Notes: generated by a model from the letters alone, not told the origin. Positions 1 to 9,607 are shown, numbered from the stretch's first letter. The stretch is 18,885 nt of DNA from an uncultured Clostridia bacterium (GCA_945949385.1 CAMFEL010000022.1:1-18885), one strand, 5' to 3'. Made by a program: numbers and translations.

Positions 1-390
1 GCATCTGAAGAAACGCAGGAGAAAGTAAACTTTCTCCTGCGTTTCTTCATCGCTTTACGGACGGCTTCACCGTCCGCCCCTGCGGTTAATGTTTAGTTTG
101 CTATTCTTGCTTTCTGTGAGTAACTGCAAGTCTGCTGTCGACACGCTCCCGAGCGTTGCGTTATTTCTGTCGCGAGACTTGAAGTTTAGGCTAAGGGGGC
201 AAGCTCCCTACACTTAGTCGAATGTGTAGTGCTCTTGCAACGCAACGATTTGATGTTCTTCCGTGTCGAGAAGAGGGGAGAGATTCTGCCTTGCAGGGAG
301 AGCCCTGCGGGACTGCTGACGGGACAGCAGTCCCTTCGAATTTTTCCTCTCTCCGTTTCTGTTAGTTAATTTTCAAGCCTGAAGATGTAT
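1..390 (-). ncRNA. candidate structured non-coding RNA, unidentified
   Basis: This stretch contains no credible protein gene but has dense nested complementarity: 138-145 pairs with 262-269 (8 bp), 154-162 with 239-247 (9 bp) and 208-213 with 224-229 (6 bp). Beside these, 277-283 pairs with 348-354 and encloses two hairpins, 293-298/303-308 and 309-318/325-334, making a three-way junction; 58-64/70-76 forms another hairpin. The minus strand is favoured because a TTTACA-17-TAATAT promoter lies just upstream in that direction and the 20-bp hairpin at 6-49 would end the transcript. I checked for conserved core sequences of RNase P RNA, tmRNA, SRP RNA and T-box leaders and did not find them. It may instead be an intergenic repeat element. 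Confidence 0.3.
6..49. terminator. 20-bp perfect hairpin, probable terminator
   Basis: Positions 6-25 pair without mismatch with 30-49 around a TAAA loop. The outer arms are A/T-rich (GAAGAAA and TTTCTTC), so either strand could act as an intrinsic terminator, although no clean T-run follows on the plus strand. It could end a gene lying left of the window (rplL commonly precedes rpoB in Firmicutes) or the leftward RNA proposed for 1-390. The pairing is seen directly; the role is inferred. Confidence 0.6.
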
Positions 391-397
391 AATTTAC

Positions 398-426
398 ATA
401 TTATTTACATTTTAATTTTATGTAAA
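398..426 (-). promoter_or_regulatory. putative leftward sigma-A promoter
   Basis: On the minus strand TTTACA (426-421) and TAATAT (403-398) are separated by 17 bp. The site lies in a very AT-rich stretch with two direct copies of ATTTACAT (392-399, 403-410) and an inverted copy (420-427), which together make a 9-bp hairpin or operator-like dyad. Initiation near 390 would produce the candidate RNA to its left. AT-rich DNA gives chance matches, so this is tentative. Confidence 0.35.
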
Positions 427-495
427 TATTTTGTATTTATTTTGAAAACAATTCGCTGAATTATGACTAAAAAGCAAAAAGATGCACCGCCGCGC

Positions 496-523
496 TTGAC
501 ATTATCGCAAATTTCATTATAAT
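496..523 (+). promoter_or_regulatory. sigma-A promoter of rpoB-rpoC
   Basis: Perfect consensus hexamers TTGACA (496-501) and TATAAT (518-523) are separated by 16 bp. Initiation near 530 would leave an rpoB leader of about 245 nt containing the 12-bp repeat array. This shows that rpoBC can be transcribed independently of any upstream ribosomal protein genes. Confidence 0.85.
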
Positions 524-651
524 AGTATATTGCCTTAATTTGCATTTTGTGCAAGTAATTATTATCAGAACGGACAAAAGACCGGTGCGCTCGCGGCGGA
601 CACGCTGTTTGCCGAAAGACTTGGCAAGGCCTTTCCGAATCTTTTCGGATG

Positions 652-735
652 CTTTCACGGAGACTTTCGCGGAGACTTTTACGGAGGCTTTTGCGGAGGC
701 TTTCACGGAGGCTTTCACGGAGGCTTTTCCAGAGC
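652..735 (+). repeat. seven 12-bp tandem repeats in rpoB leader
   Basis: Units start at 652, 664, 676, 688, 700, 712 and 724, with the consensus CTTTCACGGAGG. The 700 and 712 units are identical, others differ by one to three bases and the last is degenerate; weaker echoes precede the array at about 631 and 641. The units starting at 676-712 end in GGAGG and those at 652 and 664 in GGAGA, so the leader mRNA carries a series of Shine-Dalgarno-like sites just before the real one at 763-766. The 12-bp period keeps frame, so it also resembles low-complexity coding sequence in both directions, but neither reading frame has a supported start. Confidence 0.85.
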
Positions 736-776
736 CATGACCGTCTTACCGTTCAATAGATTGGAGTGATAACCCG

Positions 777-3700
777 ATGGTCAAACCCCAGACTGTGGGC
801 AGCAAAACGAGAATGAGCTTCTCGAAGATCAATGAGGCGATTGACCTTCCCAATCTGCTTGAAGTACAGAAGGATTCCTTCAAGTGGTTTATGGAAGAGG
901 GTCTGATGGAGGTACTGCGCGATGTTTCCCCCATCACCGACTACACCGGAAATCTCTTTATTGAATTCGTAGACTACTCCTTCGATCAGCAGCCCAAATA
1001 CCCCGTGGAGGAGTGCAAGGAGAGAGACGCCAACTACGCGGCTCCCCTGAAGGTCGCCGTCAGACTTACCAACCGTCTTACCGGTGAGGTAAAGCAGTCC
1101 GACATTTTTATGGGCGATTTCCCCATTATGACGGACAACGGTACCTTCGTTATCAACGGTGCGGAGCGCGTTATCGTGTCTCAGATCGTACGTTCCCCCG
1201 GAATCTACTACGACAGTTCCATCGACAAATCCGGCAAAAAGCTTTTCAGCTCCACAGTTATTCCCTACCGCGGCGCGTGGCTTGAATACGAGACGGACGC
1301 AAACGATGTGTTCTATGTCCGCATAGACAAAAACCGCAAGCTGCCCGTTACCGTGCTTATAAGAGCACTGGGTATCGAGACTCCCGCCCAGATAAAGGAA
1401 TATTTCGGAGACGAGCCCAAGCTTGCCGCTACTCTTGAAAAGGACGAGTGCGAAAGACTTGCAATAGAGTCCAATTCCTCCATACGCGACGAAGCGCTGA
1501 AGGAAATATACAAAAAGCTCCGTCCCGGTGAGCCCGCTATCGTTGAAAGCGCAGAGATCCTTCTCAACAACCTTTTGTTTGACCCCAAGAGATACGACCT
1601 GTATCCCGTGGGCAGATATAAGTACGACAAGAAGCTGTCTCTGGGCGCACGCATTGCAGGCTTTGATCTTGCGCGCCCCGTGGCTGACGCACGCACCGGA
1701 GAGATACTGTTTGAGGAAGGTCACCACCTGACCCGCGAGGACGCTATGGCTGTTGAACACGCCTGCGTTGACACCGTATATCTGCGCCTTGAGGACACGG
1801 GTGAAGTAAAGGTGTTCACCAACGGCGCAGTTTACGCCGCAGATGTTATCGGCGAGGATCTGTCCGACATCGGCGCCTCCGAAAAGGTACAGTACAGCGT
1901 GCTGCGTGAGATAGTGGAGGAGGCAGGCGGCGACATTGACGAGATTAAGAATCTCGCAAAGCGCCGTATCCACGAGCTTTGCCCCACTCATATAACACCT
2001 GCGGACATTCTTTCTTCCATTAACTATCTGACCTGCCTGTCCCACGACATCGGCACCACGGACGACATCGACCATCTGGGCAACCGCCGTCTGCGCTGCG
2101 TGGGCGAGCTTCTTCAGAACCAGCTCCGCATCGGTCTTTCCAGAATGGACAAGATCGTAAAGGAAAGAATGAATATTCAGGACAACGAGAGCCTGACGCC
2201 CCAGAACCTTATCAATATCCGTCCCATTGTAACGGCTATCCGTGAGTTCTTCGGTTCCTCTCCCCTGTCCCAGTTCATGGATCAGAACAACCCGCTGGCA
2301 GAGCTTACGCACAAGCGCCGTATTTCCGCTCTCGGCCCCGGAGGTCTTTCCAGAGACAGAGCTTCCTTTGATGTCCGAGACGTACACTACACCCATTACG
2401 GACGTATGTGCCCCATCGAGACTCCCGAAGGTCCTAACATCGGACTTATTTCCTACCTTTCCACCTACGCAAAGATCTCCAAGTACGGATTTATCGAAGC
2501 CCCCTATCTGCGCGTGGACAAGGAGACCGGTACGGTCACTACCGATGTGGTATATATGACCGCGGATGTTGAAGACGAATACATTATCGCCCAGGCAAAC
2601 GAGCCTCTGGACGAGAACAGACACTTCATGAACCGCAAGGTCACCGCGAGAGACCGTTCAGAGATAATCGAAATCGACGCCTCCAAGGTAGATTTCATGG
2701 ATGTATCGCCTAAGATGGTGGTATCCGTTGCTACCGCGTGCATTCCCTTCCTTGAGAACGACGACAACTCCCGCGCACTCATGGGCTCCAACATGCAGAA
2801 GCAGGCTGTGCCGCTTATGGTCACAGAGTCTCCTATCGTGGCAACAGGTATGGAGTACAAGGCGGCTGTGGACTCCGGCGTATGCGTGGTGTCCGATGTA
2901 TCCGGCTATGTTACCGCAGTTGATGCTTCCGGCATAACGGTACAGGCTGACAACGGTGAAAAGAAAACCTATCATCTTATAAAATTCAAGCGCAGCAACC
3001 AGTCCACCTGCGTAAACCAGATTCCTCTGGTAAATGTGGGCGACAGAGTTGAGCCCGGTCAGGTGCTTGCCGACGGTCCCGCTACCGCAGAGGGAGAGAT
3101 TTCTCTGGGTAAGAACGCTCTTATCGGCTTCATGACCTGGGAGGGCTACAACTACGAGGACGCGGTACTGCTTAACGAGCGTCTTGTCCGCGACGATGTT
3201 TACACCTCCATTCATATCGAGGAGTACTCCCACGAGGCAAGAGACACAAAGCTGGGACCTGAGGAAATCACCCGCGAGATACCCAATGTGGGCGAGGATG
3301 CTCTGAAGGATCTGGACGCCGAAGGTATTATCAAGATCGGCACCGAGGTGCGCTCGGGCGATATTCTTGTAGGTAAGGTTACTCCCAAGGGAGAGACCGA
3401 GCTTACGGCAGAGGAAAGACTGCTTCGCGCAATCTTCGGCGAGAAGAGCCGCGAAGTCCGCGACACCTCTCTCAGAGTTCCCCACGGCGAATCCGGTATC
3501 ATCATTGATGTTAAGGTGTTCACAAGGGAGAACGGCGACGAGCTGTCCCCCGGAGTAAACAAGGTCATCAGAGTGTATATTGCGCAGAAGCGTAAGATCT
3601 CCGTGGGAGACAAGATGGCGGGCCGTCACGGTAACAAGGGTGTCGTTTCCCGCATACTTCCTCCCGAGGATATGCCCTTCCTTGCAGACGGTACTCCTCT

Positions 3701-4664
3701 GGATATCGTGCTGAACCCTCTGGGCGTGCCTTCGCGTATGAACATCGGTCAGGTGCTTGAGGTGCATCTGGGTATCGCCGCCAAGAAGCTGGGCTGGAAA
3801 ATAATGACCCCCGTATTTGACGGCGCCAAGGAGCAGGATATTACGGAATGCCTGCGTATGGCGGGACTTCAGAGAATAGTGCTCCCCAACGAGAATGTTG
3901 ACGGCAAATATCTGCTTGAGCAGGTAACCGCCTCCGACGGCACCGTAAGCTATGAAAAAATCGCCGACGATATGGAAGACAGACAGGCTTATATCGACGC
4001 CCTGCGCCGTGAAAACAGACTGTATATCGTGGACGGCAAGACTATTCTTTACGACGGCCGCACCGGCGAAGCCTTCGACAACCCCGTAACCGTCGGTATA
4101 ATGTACTACCTCAAGCTGCACCATCTGGTTGACGATAAGATCCACGCCCGTTCCACCGGACCTTACTCCCTTATCACTCAGCAGCCTCTGGGCGGTAAAG
4201 CTCAGTTCGGCGGTCAGCGTTTCGGTGAGATGGAGGTATGGGCTCTGGAGGCATACGGCGCAGCATATACTCTGCAGGAGATACTGACGGTCAAGAGTGA
4301 CGATGTCACCGGACGCGTCAAGACCTACGAGGCTATCGTCAAAGGACAGAATATTCCCACTCCGGGTGTACCCGAATCCTTCAAGGTGCTGGTCAAGGAA
4401 TTGCAGGCTCTGGCGCTTGACATCAAGGTGCTGGACGAGAACGGCAGCGAAATCGAGCTGTCTAAGCTGGGCGACGACGAGGAAAGCTCCAATATGCGCC
4501 CCGACCGCTTTATTGACCGCGTACGCGACGAGGATGTGGGCGAGACCGTTACCGACGAGAACGAGGTATACGACGCTTACTCCGCTGAGGACTTCGGCGG
4601 TCAGGCTGACGCCGACGGCATATTCTACGCAGATGCCGACGACGACGGCGACGGCGAATTCTGA
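777..4664 (+). CDS. rpoB: DNA-directed RNA polymerase subunit beta
   Basis: This is the beta subunit of bacterial RNA polymerase, which with beta-prime forms the catalytic cleft. The ATG at 777 is preceded by GGAG at 763-766 (10-nt spacing). The 1295-aa product is longer than the roughly 1190 aa of Bacillus RpoB, mostly through an acidic C-terminal tail of about 60 residues. The rifampicin-binding cluster lies at about residues 491-521 with Q499, D502, H512 and S517 matching E. coli Q513, D516, H526 and S531, so a rifampicin-sensitive genotype is expected. The active-site segment GDKMAGRHGNKG falls at about 944-955. It is first in a two-gene operon with rpoC, 47 nt upstream of it. A long antisense ORF over it is a codon-bias shadow. 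Identification is certain. Confidence 0.99.
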   Translation: MVKPQTVGSKTRMSFSKINEAIDLPNLLEVQKDSFKWFMEEGLMEVLRDVSPITDYTGNLFIEFVDYSFDQQPKYPVEECKERDANYAAPLKVAVRLTNRLTGEVKQSDIFMGDFPIMTDNGTFVINGAERVIVSQIVRSPGIYYDSSIDKSGKKLFSSTVIPYRGAWLEYETDANDVFYVRIDKNRKLPVTVLIRALGIETPAQIKEYFGDEPKLAATLEKDECERLAIESNSSIRDEALKEIYKKLRPGEPAIVESAEILLNNLLFDPKRYDLYPVGRYKYDKKLSLGARIAGFDLARPVADARTGEILFEEGHHLTREDAMAVEHACVDTVYLRLEDTGEVKVFTNGAVYAADVIGEDLSDIGASEKVQYSVLREIVEEAGGDIDEIKNLAKRRIHELCPTHITPADILSSINYLTCLSHDIGTTDDIDHLGNRRLRCVGELLQNQLRIGLSRMDKIVKERMNIQDNESLTPQNLINIRPIVTAIREFFGSSPLSQFMDQNNPLAELTHKRRISALGPGGLSRDRASFDVRDVHYTHYGRMCPIETPEGPNIGLISYLSTYAKISKYGFIEAPYLRVDKETGTVTTDVVYMTADVEDEYIIAQANEPLDENRHFMNRKVTARDRSEIIEIDASKVDFMDVSPKMVVSVATACIPFLENDDNSRALMGSNMQKQAVPLMVTESPIVATGMEYKAAVDSGVCVVSDVSGYVTAVDASGITVQADNGEKKTYHLIKFKRSNQSTCVNQIPLVNVGDRVEPGQVLADGPATAEGEISLGKNALIGFMTWEGYNYEDAVLLNERLVRDDVYTSIHIEEYSHEARDTKLGPEEITREIPNVGEDALKDLDAEGIIKIGTEVRSGDILVGKVTPKGETELTAEERLLRAIFGEKSREVRDTSLRVPHGESGIIIDVKVFTRENGDELSPGVNKVIRVYIAQKRKISVGDKMAGRHGNKGVVSRILPPEDMPFLADGTPLDIVLNPLGVPSRMNIGQVLEVHLGIAAKKLGWKIMTPVFDGAKEQDITECLRMAGLQRIVLPNENVDGKYLLEQVTASDGTVSYEKIADDMEDRQAYIDALRRENRLYIVDGKTILYDGRTGEAFDNPVTVGIMYYLKLHHLVDDKIHARSTGPYSLITQQPLGGKAQFGGQRFGEMEVWALEAYGAAYTLQEILTVKSDDVTGRVKTYEAIVKGQNIPTPGVPESFKVLVKELQALALDIKVLDENGSEIELSKLGDDEESSNMRPDRFIDRVRDEDVGETVTDENEVYDAYSAEDFGGQADADGIFYADADDDGDGEF

Positions 4665-4711
4665 CATGAGAGACGTACCCAACAAAATTTACTGAAGAAG
4701 GTAATTTGCCG

Positions 4712-7700
4712 ATGGAACACAATACATTTGATTCTATTAAAATCGGATTGGCATCCCCTGAGATGATACGCTCATGGTCCTACGGCGAAGTCAAAAAGCC
4801 CGAAACCATAAACTACCGTACGCTCAAAGCAGAGCGCGACGGTCTGTTCTGCGAGCGCATCTTCGGACCCACCAAGGACTGGGAATGCCTGTGCGGTAAA
4901 TATAAGCGCATACGCCACAAGAACAAGATATGCGAAAAGTGCGGCGTGGAGGTCACTCAGAAAAAGGTGCGCCGTGAGCGTATGGGACATATTGAGCTGG
5001 CGGCTCCCGTTTCCCATATCTGGTATTTCAGAGCTATCCCCTCAAGAATGGGACTTCTGCTGGACATCTCCCCCCGTCACCTTGAAAAGGTGCTGTACTT
5101 CGCCGCATATATCGTTATCGACCCCGGTTTGACTCCCCTTTCCAAGTATCAGCTCCTTTCCGAAAAGGAGTACAGAGAAAACCTGGAGCGCTATGAGAAC
5201 GATTTCCGCGTAGGTATGGGTGCCGAGGCTATCAAGGAGCTTCTTGCGGAGCTTGACATCGAAAAGCTGTCTGCAGAGCTGAAAGACGAGCTGTCCCGCG
5301 CAACCGGTCAGAAAAAGGTTCGCATTATCAAGCGCCTTGAAGTGGTGGAAGCGTTCAGAAAGTCCGGCAACAAACCCGAGTGGATGATCCTTGACGTTAT
5401 TCCCGTCATTCCTCCGGACATCCGCCCCATGGTACAGCTTGACGGCGGACGCTTTGCAACCAGCGATCTGAACGATCTGTACCGCAGAGTTATTAACCGC
5501 AACAACCGTCTGAAAAGACTTATTGATTACCGCGCTCCCGAAATCATCGTGCGCAACGAAAAGCGTATGCTTCAGGAGGCTGTGGACGCACTTATCGACA
5601 ACGGCCGCCGCGGTAAGCCCGTGACAGGCCCCAATAACCGTCCCCTTAAATCACTTTCCGAAATGCTTCGCGGTAAGCAGGGACGCTTCCGTCAGAACCT
5701 GCTGGGTAAGCGTGTTGACTACTCCGGCCGTTCCGTTATCGTGGTAGGCCCCAGTCTGAAAATCTATCAGTGCGGTCTGCCTAAGGAAATGGCTCTTGAG
5801 CTGTTCAAGCCCTTCGTTATGAAAAGACTGCACGAGACTCAGAAGGCTGCTAACATCAAGGATGCAAAGAAGAAAGTGGAAAAGGCAAGCCCGGAGGTAT
5901 GGGACGCACTGGAGAATGTTATCAAAGAGCATCCCGTGCTGCTCAACCGTGCTCCTACCCTGCACCGTCTGTCCATTCAGGCCTTTGAACCCGTACTTGT
6001 GGAAGGACGCGCAATAAAGCTCCATCCTCTGGTATGTAAGGCGTTCAACGCTGACTTCGACGGTGACCAGATGCCTATACACGTTCCCCTTTCCGCAGAG
6101 GCTCAGGCAGAGGCGCGCTTCCTTATGCTGTCTGCCAACAACCTTTTGAAGCCTGTGGACGGACGCGCCATTACCGTTCCTTCTCAGGACATGGTGCTGG
6201 TCTCCTTCTATCTGACGCTGGACCGCGCATGCGAGCCCGGCGAGGGCAAGGTGTTCCGTGACTTTGACGAAGCTATGATGGCTTATCAGAACGGGATCAT
6301 CGGTCTGCACGCTCCCATTAAGGTTCGCGTATCCAAAGAGCGCGACGGAAAGACTGAGTCCAAGATAATTGACGCAACTATGGGTCTGCTTATCTTCAAC
6401 AAGCCCATTCCTCAGGATCTGGGCTATGTTGACAGAAGCGATCCCGACAAGTTCTTTGACCTTGAAATAACCTTCCAGTGCGGCTCCAAGCAGCTCAGCC
6501 AGATCATTGACCGCTGTATCAAATACCACGGCTTCGAAGTGACCGCCGAGATGCTGGACAACATTAAGGAAATGGGCTACAAGTACTCCACAAAGGCGTC
6601 TATCTCCATATCCGTTGCCGATATGGCTATACCGCCCGAGAAGTACACCCTGGTTGCAGAGGCTGAGAAAAAGGTGGATCAGATCCACAAGGAGTATATG
6701 CGCGGTAAGCTGTCCGACAACGAGCGCTATCAGAGCGTCGTTGCTACATGGACGCAGACTACCGACGATGTGGTTGCCGCACTTCAGTCCAACTTCGACC
6801 GCTATAACCCCATTAAGATGATGTCTGACTCCGGCGCCCGCGGTAACATCACTCAGATGAGACAGCTTGCCGGTATGCGCGGACTTATGTTTGCTACCTC
6901 CGGTAAGACTATGGAGATACCGATCAAGTCCAACTTCCGTGAAGGTCTGAATATCCTGGAGTACTTCATCGCTGCCCGCGGTGCGCGTAAGTCCCTTTCC
7001 GACACAGCGCTTAAGACCGCAGACTCCGGTTACCTTACCCGCCGTCTGGTCGACGTCTCTCAGGATGTTATTATCCGCGAGACAGACTGCGGCTCAACTC
7101 ACGGTATCGTTGTTTCCGAAATCAAGGACGGCAACGAGACTATCGAAAAGCTGTCAGACCGTATCTTCGGCAGATATGTTATCGGCGATGTGGTTGATCC
7201 CGCCACCGGTGAGGTCATTGTTGAGGACAACACCATGGTCAGCGAGGCTCAGGCGAAAGCCGTTGAAGCCGCAGGCATCAAGGAAGTCCACATTCGCACC
7301 GTCCTCCAGTGTAAGGCACGCCACGGCGTATGCTCTCACTGCTACGGCGCCGACCTTGCCAACTCCAAGCCCGTCAACATCGGCGAGGCTGTGGGTATCA
7401 TAGCCGCTCAGTCCATCGGTGAGCCCGGTACACAGCTTACCATGAGAACCTTCCATACCGGCGGTGTGGCGGGAAGCGATATTACCCAGGGTCTTCCCCG
7501 AGTCGAGGAGCTGTTCGAGGCAAGAAAGCCGAAGAAGACTGCAGTCGTTGCGGAATTCGGCGGCACCGTCGAAATTCGCGATGTAAAGAAGCTGCATAAT
7601 ATTGTTATCACCAATCCCGAAAACGGAGAGGAAAAGGAATATCCCATTCCCTTCGGTACCACCATTATCGTAAACACCGGCGACACCGTTGTTGCCGGTC

Positions 7701-8482
7701 AGGAGCTGACTCAGGGCTATAAGAACCCCGCTGATATTCTCCGTATCAACGGTATTGACGCCGTATACGACTATATCATCCTTGAGGTTCAGAAGGTCTA
7801 CTCCAGCCAGTCTATCGGCATTAACGACAAGCACATCGAGGTTATCACCCGTCAGATGACCAGAAAGATGCGCATTACCGATCCCGGAAGCACCGATATG
7901 CTTCCCGGTGTAAACGTTGAAAAGCTTGAATACCTTGACGCAAACGATGAGATTCAGCAACGTATCGACGCAGGAGAGCGCGATTTGATGCTTGCCAAGG
8001 CTGAGCCCGTGCTTCTCGGTATTACAAAGGCTTCCCTCCAGACCGAATCCTTCCTTTCCGCAGCATCCTTCCAGGAAACCACCAAGGTTCTTACAGAGGC
8101 TGCTATCAAGGGTAAGGTTGACCATCTGATGGGACTTAAGGAAAACGTGCTTATCGGTAAGCTTATCCCCGCCGGTACGGGTATGCCCTGCTACAACGAT
8201 GTTGAGGTGGAGAAGATCAATACCGCCGAGGACGATGAGTTCTACGCCAAGTACGGCACTGTCGCAATCGACAGACGCGATGAGCAATATGCAGCCATAA
8301 ACGGCGCTTCCGACTACGCGGACGACGATATTGTAACCTCCAGCGAAATGTACAGCGACGAGGACGATTTCGACGACGAGGACGATGCGGACTCCTACGA
8401 AAATGAGGACGAGGTTCTCGACGACGCTGATGACTTCGGCTATGACGGTGACGAAGAAGTCGCAGACGGCGACGAAGACTGA
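4712..8482 (+). CDS. rpoC: DNA-directed RNA polymerase subunit beta-prime
   Basis: This is the beta-prime subunit of RNA polymerase, holding the catalytic magnesium. I chose the ATG at 4712 because AAGG at 4698-4701 sits 10 nt before it; an in-frame TTG at 4706 would be only 4 nt from that site. The product is 1256 aa. The N-terminal zinc ribbon uses C59, C61, C74 and C77. The catalytic loop NADFDGDQM begins at N446, with the magnesium-binding aspartates D448, D450 and D452. The second zinc site is C793, C867, C874 and C877. The last 50 or so residues are almost entirely Asp, Glu, Ser and Tyr, an extended acidic tail like that of RpoB. The gene is cotranscribed with rpoB and ends 25 nt before a strong terminator; the rpsL/rpsG/fusA genes that often follow rpoC are absent. 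Confidence 0.99.
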   Translation: MEHNTFDSIKIGLASPEMIRSWSYGEVKKPETINYRTLKAERDGLFCERIFGPTKDWECLCGKYKRIRHKNKICEKCGVEVTQKKVRRERMGHIELAAPVSHIWYFRAIPSRMGLLLDISPRHLEKVLYFAAYIVIDPGLTPLSKYQLLSEKEYRENLERYENDFRVGMGAEAIKELLAELDIEKLSAELKDELSRATGQKKVRIIKRLEVVEAFRKSGNKPEWMILDVIPVIPPDIRPMVQLDGGRFATSDLNDLYRRVINRNNRLKRLIDYRAPEIIVRNEKRMLQEAVDALIDNGRRGKPVTGPNNRPLKSLSEMLRGKQGRFRQNLLGKRVDYSGRSVIVVGPSLKIYQCGLPKEMALELFKPFVMKRLHETQKAANIKDAKKKVEKASPEVWDALENVIKEHPVLLNRAPTLHRLSIQAFEPVLVEGRAIKLHPLVCKAFNADFDGDQMPIHVPLSAEAQAEARFLMLSANNLLKPVDGRAITVPSQDMVLVSFYLTLDRACEPGEGKVFRDFDEAMMAYQNGIIGLHAPIKVRVSKERDGKTESKIIDATMGLLIFNKPIPQDLGYVDRSDPDKFFDLEITFQCGSKQLSQIIDRCIKYHGFEVTAEMLDNIKEMGYKYSTKASISISVADMAIPPEKYTLVAEAEKKVDQIHKEYMRGKLSDNERYQSVVATWTQTTDDVVAALQSNFDRYNPIKMMSDSGARGNITQMRQLAGMRGLMFATSGKTMEIPIKSNFREGLNILEYFIAARGARKSLSDTALKTADSGYLTRRLVDVSQDVIIRETDCGSTHGIVVSEIKDGNETIEKLSDRIFGRYVIGDVVDPATGEVIVEDNTMVSEAQAKAVEAAGIKEVHIRTVLQCKARHGVCSHCYGADLANSKPVNIGEAVGIIAAQSIGEPGTQLTMRTFHTGGVAGSDITQGLPRVEELFEARKPKKTAVVAEFGGTVEIRDVKKLHNIVITNPENGEEKEYPIPFGTTIIVNTGDTVVAGQELTQGYKNPADILRINGIDAVYDYIILEVQKVYSSQSIGINDKHIEVITRQMTRKMRITDPGSTDMLPGVNVEKLEYLDANDEIQQRIDAGERDLMLAKAEPVLLGITKASLQTESFLSAASFQETTKVLTEAAIKGKVDHLMGLKENVLIGKLIPAGTGMPCYNDVEVEKINTAEDDEFYAKYGTVAIDRRDEQYAAINGASDYADDDIVTSSEMYSDEDDFDDEDDADSYENEDEVLDDADDFGYDGDEEVADGDED

Positions 8483-8506
8483 CCGGGTATCAAAACGCAT
8501 AAAATG

Positions 8507-8540
8507 AAAAAGGCTTTGCCCGAGGGCAAAGCCTTCTTTC
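8507..8540. terminator. bidirectional terminator between rpoC and mgtE
   Basis: An 11-bp stem (8510-8520 with 8525-8535) closed by a CGAG loop is flanked by A-rich sequence on the left and T-rich sequence on the right (8536-8543). The symmetry lets it end rpoC rightward and the convergent mgtE leftward, whose stop codon lies at 8553-8555. Confidence 0.88.
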
Positions 8541-8552
8541 ATTATATAATGA

Positions 8553-9607
8553 CTACATCTGAATTCCCACAAGGGAAAGCACTTTTGTAGATATGCCGAA
8601 GTACACAAGCAGAGACAGAATGTCGACGATAGTGGTTATAAGGGGACTTGCCATGACCGCCGGGTCAAAGCCGATACGCTTTGCAAGTATGGGAAGCATA
8701 CTGCCGACTATTTTTGCAATCACTACCGCAAGCGCGATAGTAACGCAGACCACGGCGCTTATTATCAGGGATGTGCCAACGCCGTAAACGGAGCGGCTTA
8801 CATCGTTGAAAATAAGCATTTTTATAAAGTTTACGCATCCCAGTGTCAGACCGCAGAGAAGTGCCACTCTCAGTTCCTTCCACAGCACCCTCAAAAAATC
8901 TCCCAGACGGACATCTCCCAGAGACAGGGCGCGGATGACCGAAACGGATGCCTGTCCGCCCGCGTTTCCGCCCGTGTCCATAAGCTGCGGTACAAATGCC
9001 ACAAGAATGGGCAGCGAGGAAAGTGCGTCTTCAAAATGGGTCAGAATACGGCTGGTAAAGGTGGCGGAAACCATCAGCAGCATGAGCCACAGAATACGGC
9101 TGCGCCAAGTTTCAAACACGCCGGTCTTCAGATATGGCTTGTCTGAAGGCGTAATAGCCGCCATCAGCTCGATATCCTCCGTATCCTCGTCCTGCAGGAC
9201 ATCCATTGCGTCGTCGATGGTGACTATACCCACAAGCCTGTTTTCCTTGTCCACCACAGGCATTGCAAGAAAGTCGTACTTGGTCATTGCCTTCATCACG
9301 TCTTCCTTATCGTCATCCGTGTAAACGAAAACCGGCTTTTGATCCATTATTTCGCCGATAACGGCTTCCTCTCCGGCGAGAAGCATATCCTTTACGGTTA
9401 CAACGCCGACAAGCACGCGCTTTGCGTCGGTAACATAGCAGGTATATATGGTCTCCTTTTCAAGGCCGGTACGCCTGATAGTCTTAAAGGCGTCCTCTGC
9501 CGTAAAGGAAGCTTTCAGTTCCACATACTCCGTGGTCATTATTGTTCCCGCGGAGTCCTCGGGATAATGGAGTATCTGGTTTATCTGACGCCTCTTCTCC
9601 GCGTCGG
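8553..9607 (-). pseudogene. mgtE: magnesium transporter MgtE, C-terminal part (frameshifted)
   Basis: This part holds the tandem CBS domains and the membrane pore of an MgtE-type magnesium channel. The frame is open from about 9607; the first ATG in it (9539) has no Shine-Dalgarno site, and the residues before it (QILHYPEDSAGTIM) are typical MgtE sequence, so translation should begin in the upstream fragment. The CBS pair covers about the first 130 residues after that ATG. The pore follows, with several hydrophobic segments, the family motif PQLMDTGGNAGGQAS and, near the end, an Asp in TTIVDILSLLVYF matching the magnesium-coordinating Asp of the last-helix region. A single missing base near 9607-9608 separates it from the N-terminal part; restoring one G on the minus strand gives an uninterrupted protein of about 458 aa (from the ATG at 9928), the usual MgtE size. 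Confidence 0.9.

Noticed and set aside
467..718. Minus-strand ORF of 83 codons encoding KASV repeats
   Set aside because: GTG start without Shine-Dalgarno, lies across the rpoB promoter and owes its length to the 12-bp repeat.
540..740. Leader ORF of 66 codons encoding TEAF repeats
   Set aside because: The only start is a TTG about 10 nt after the predicted transcription start with no ribosome site; the repeats explain the open frame.
753..4685. Two long minus-strand ORFs (623 and 675 codons) across rpoB
   Set aside because: They are antisense to a certain gene and result from its codon bias, which leaves few stop codons in that antisense frame. They show no recognisable domains and no ribosome sites.
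5651..8608. Long minus-strand ORFs (345 and 484 codons) across rpoC
   Set aside because: Same codon-bias shadow; composition is that of a reversed acidic protein and no motif is recognisable.
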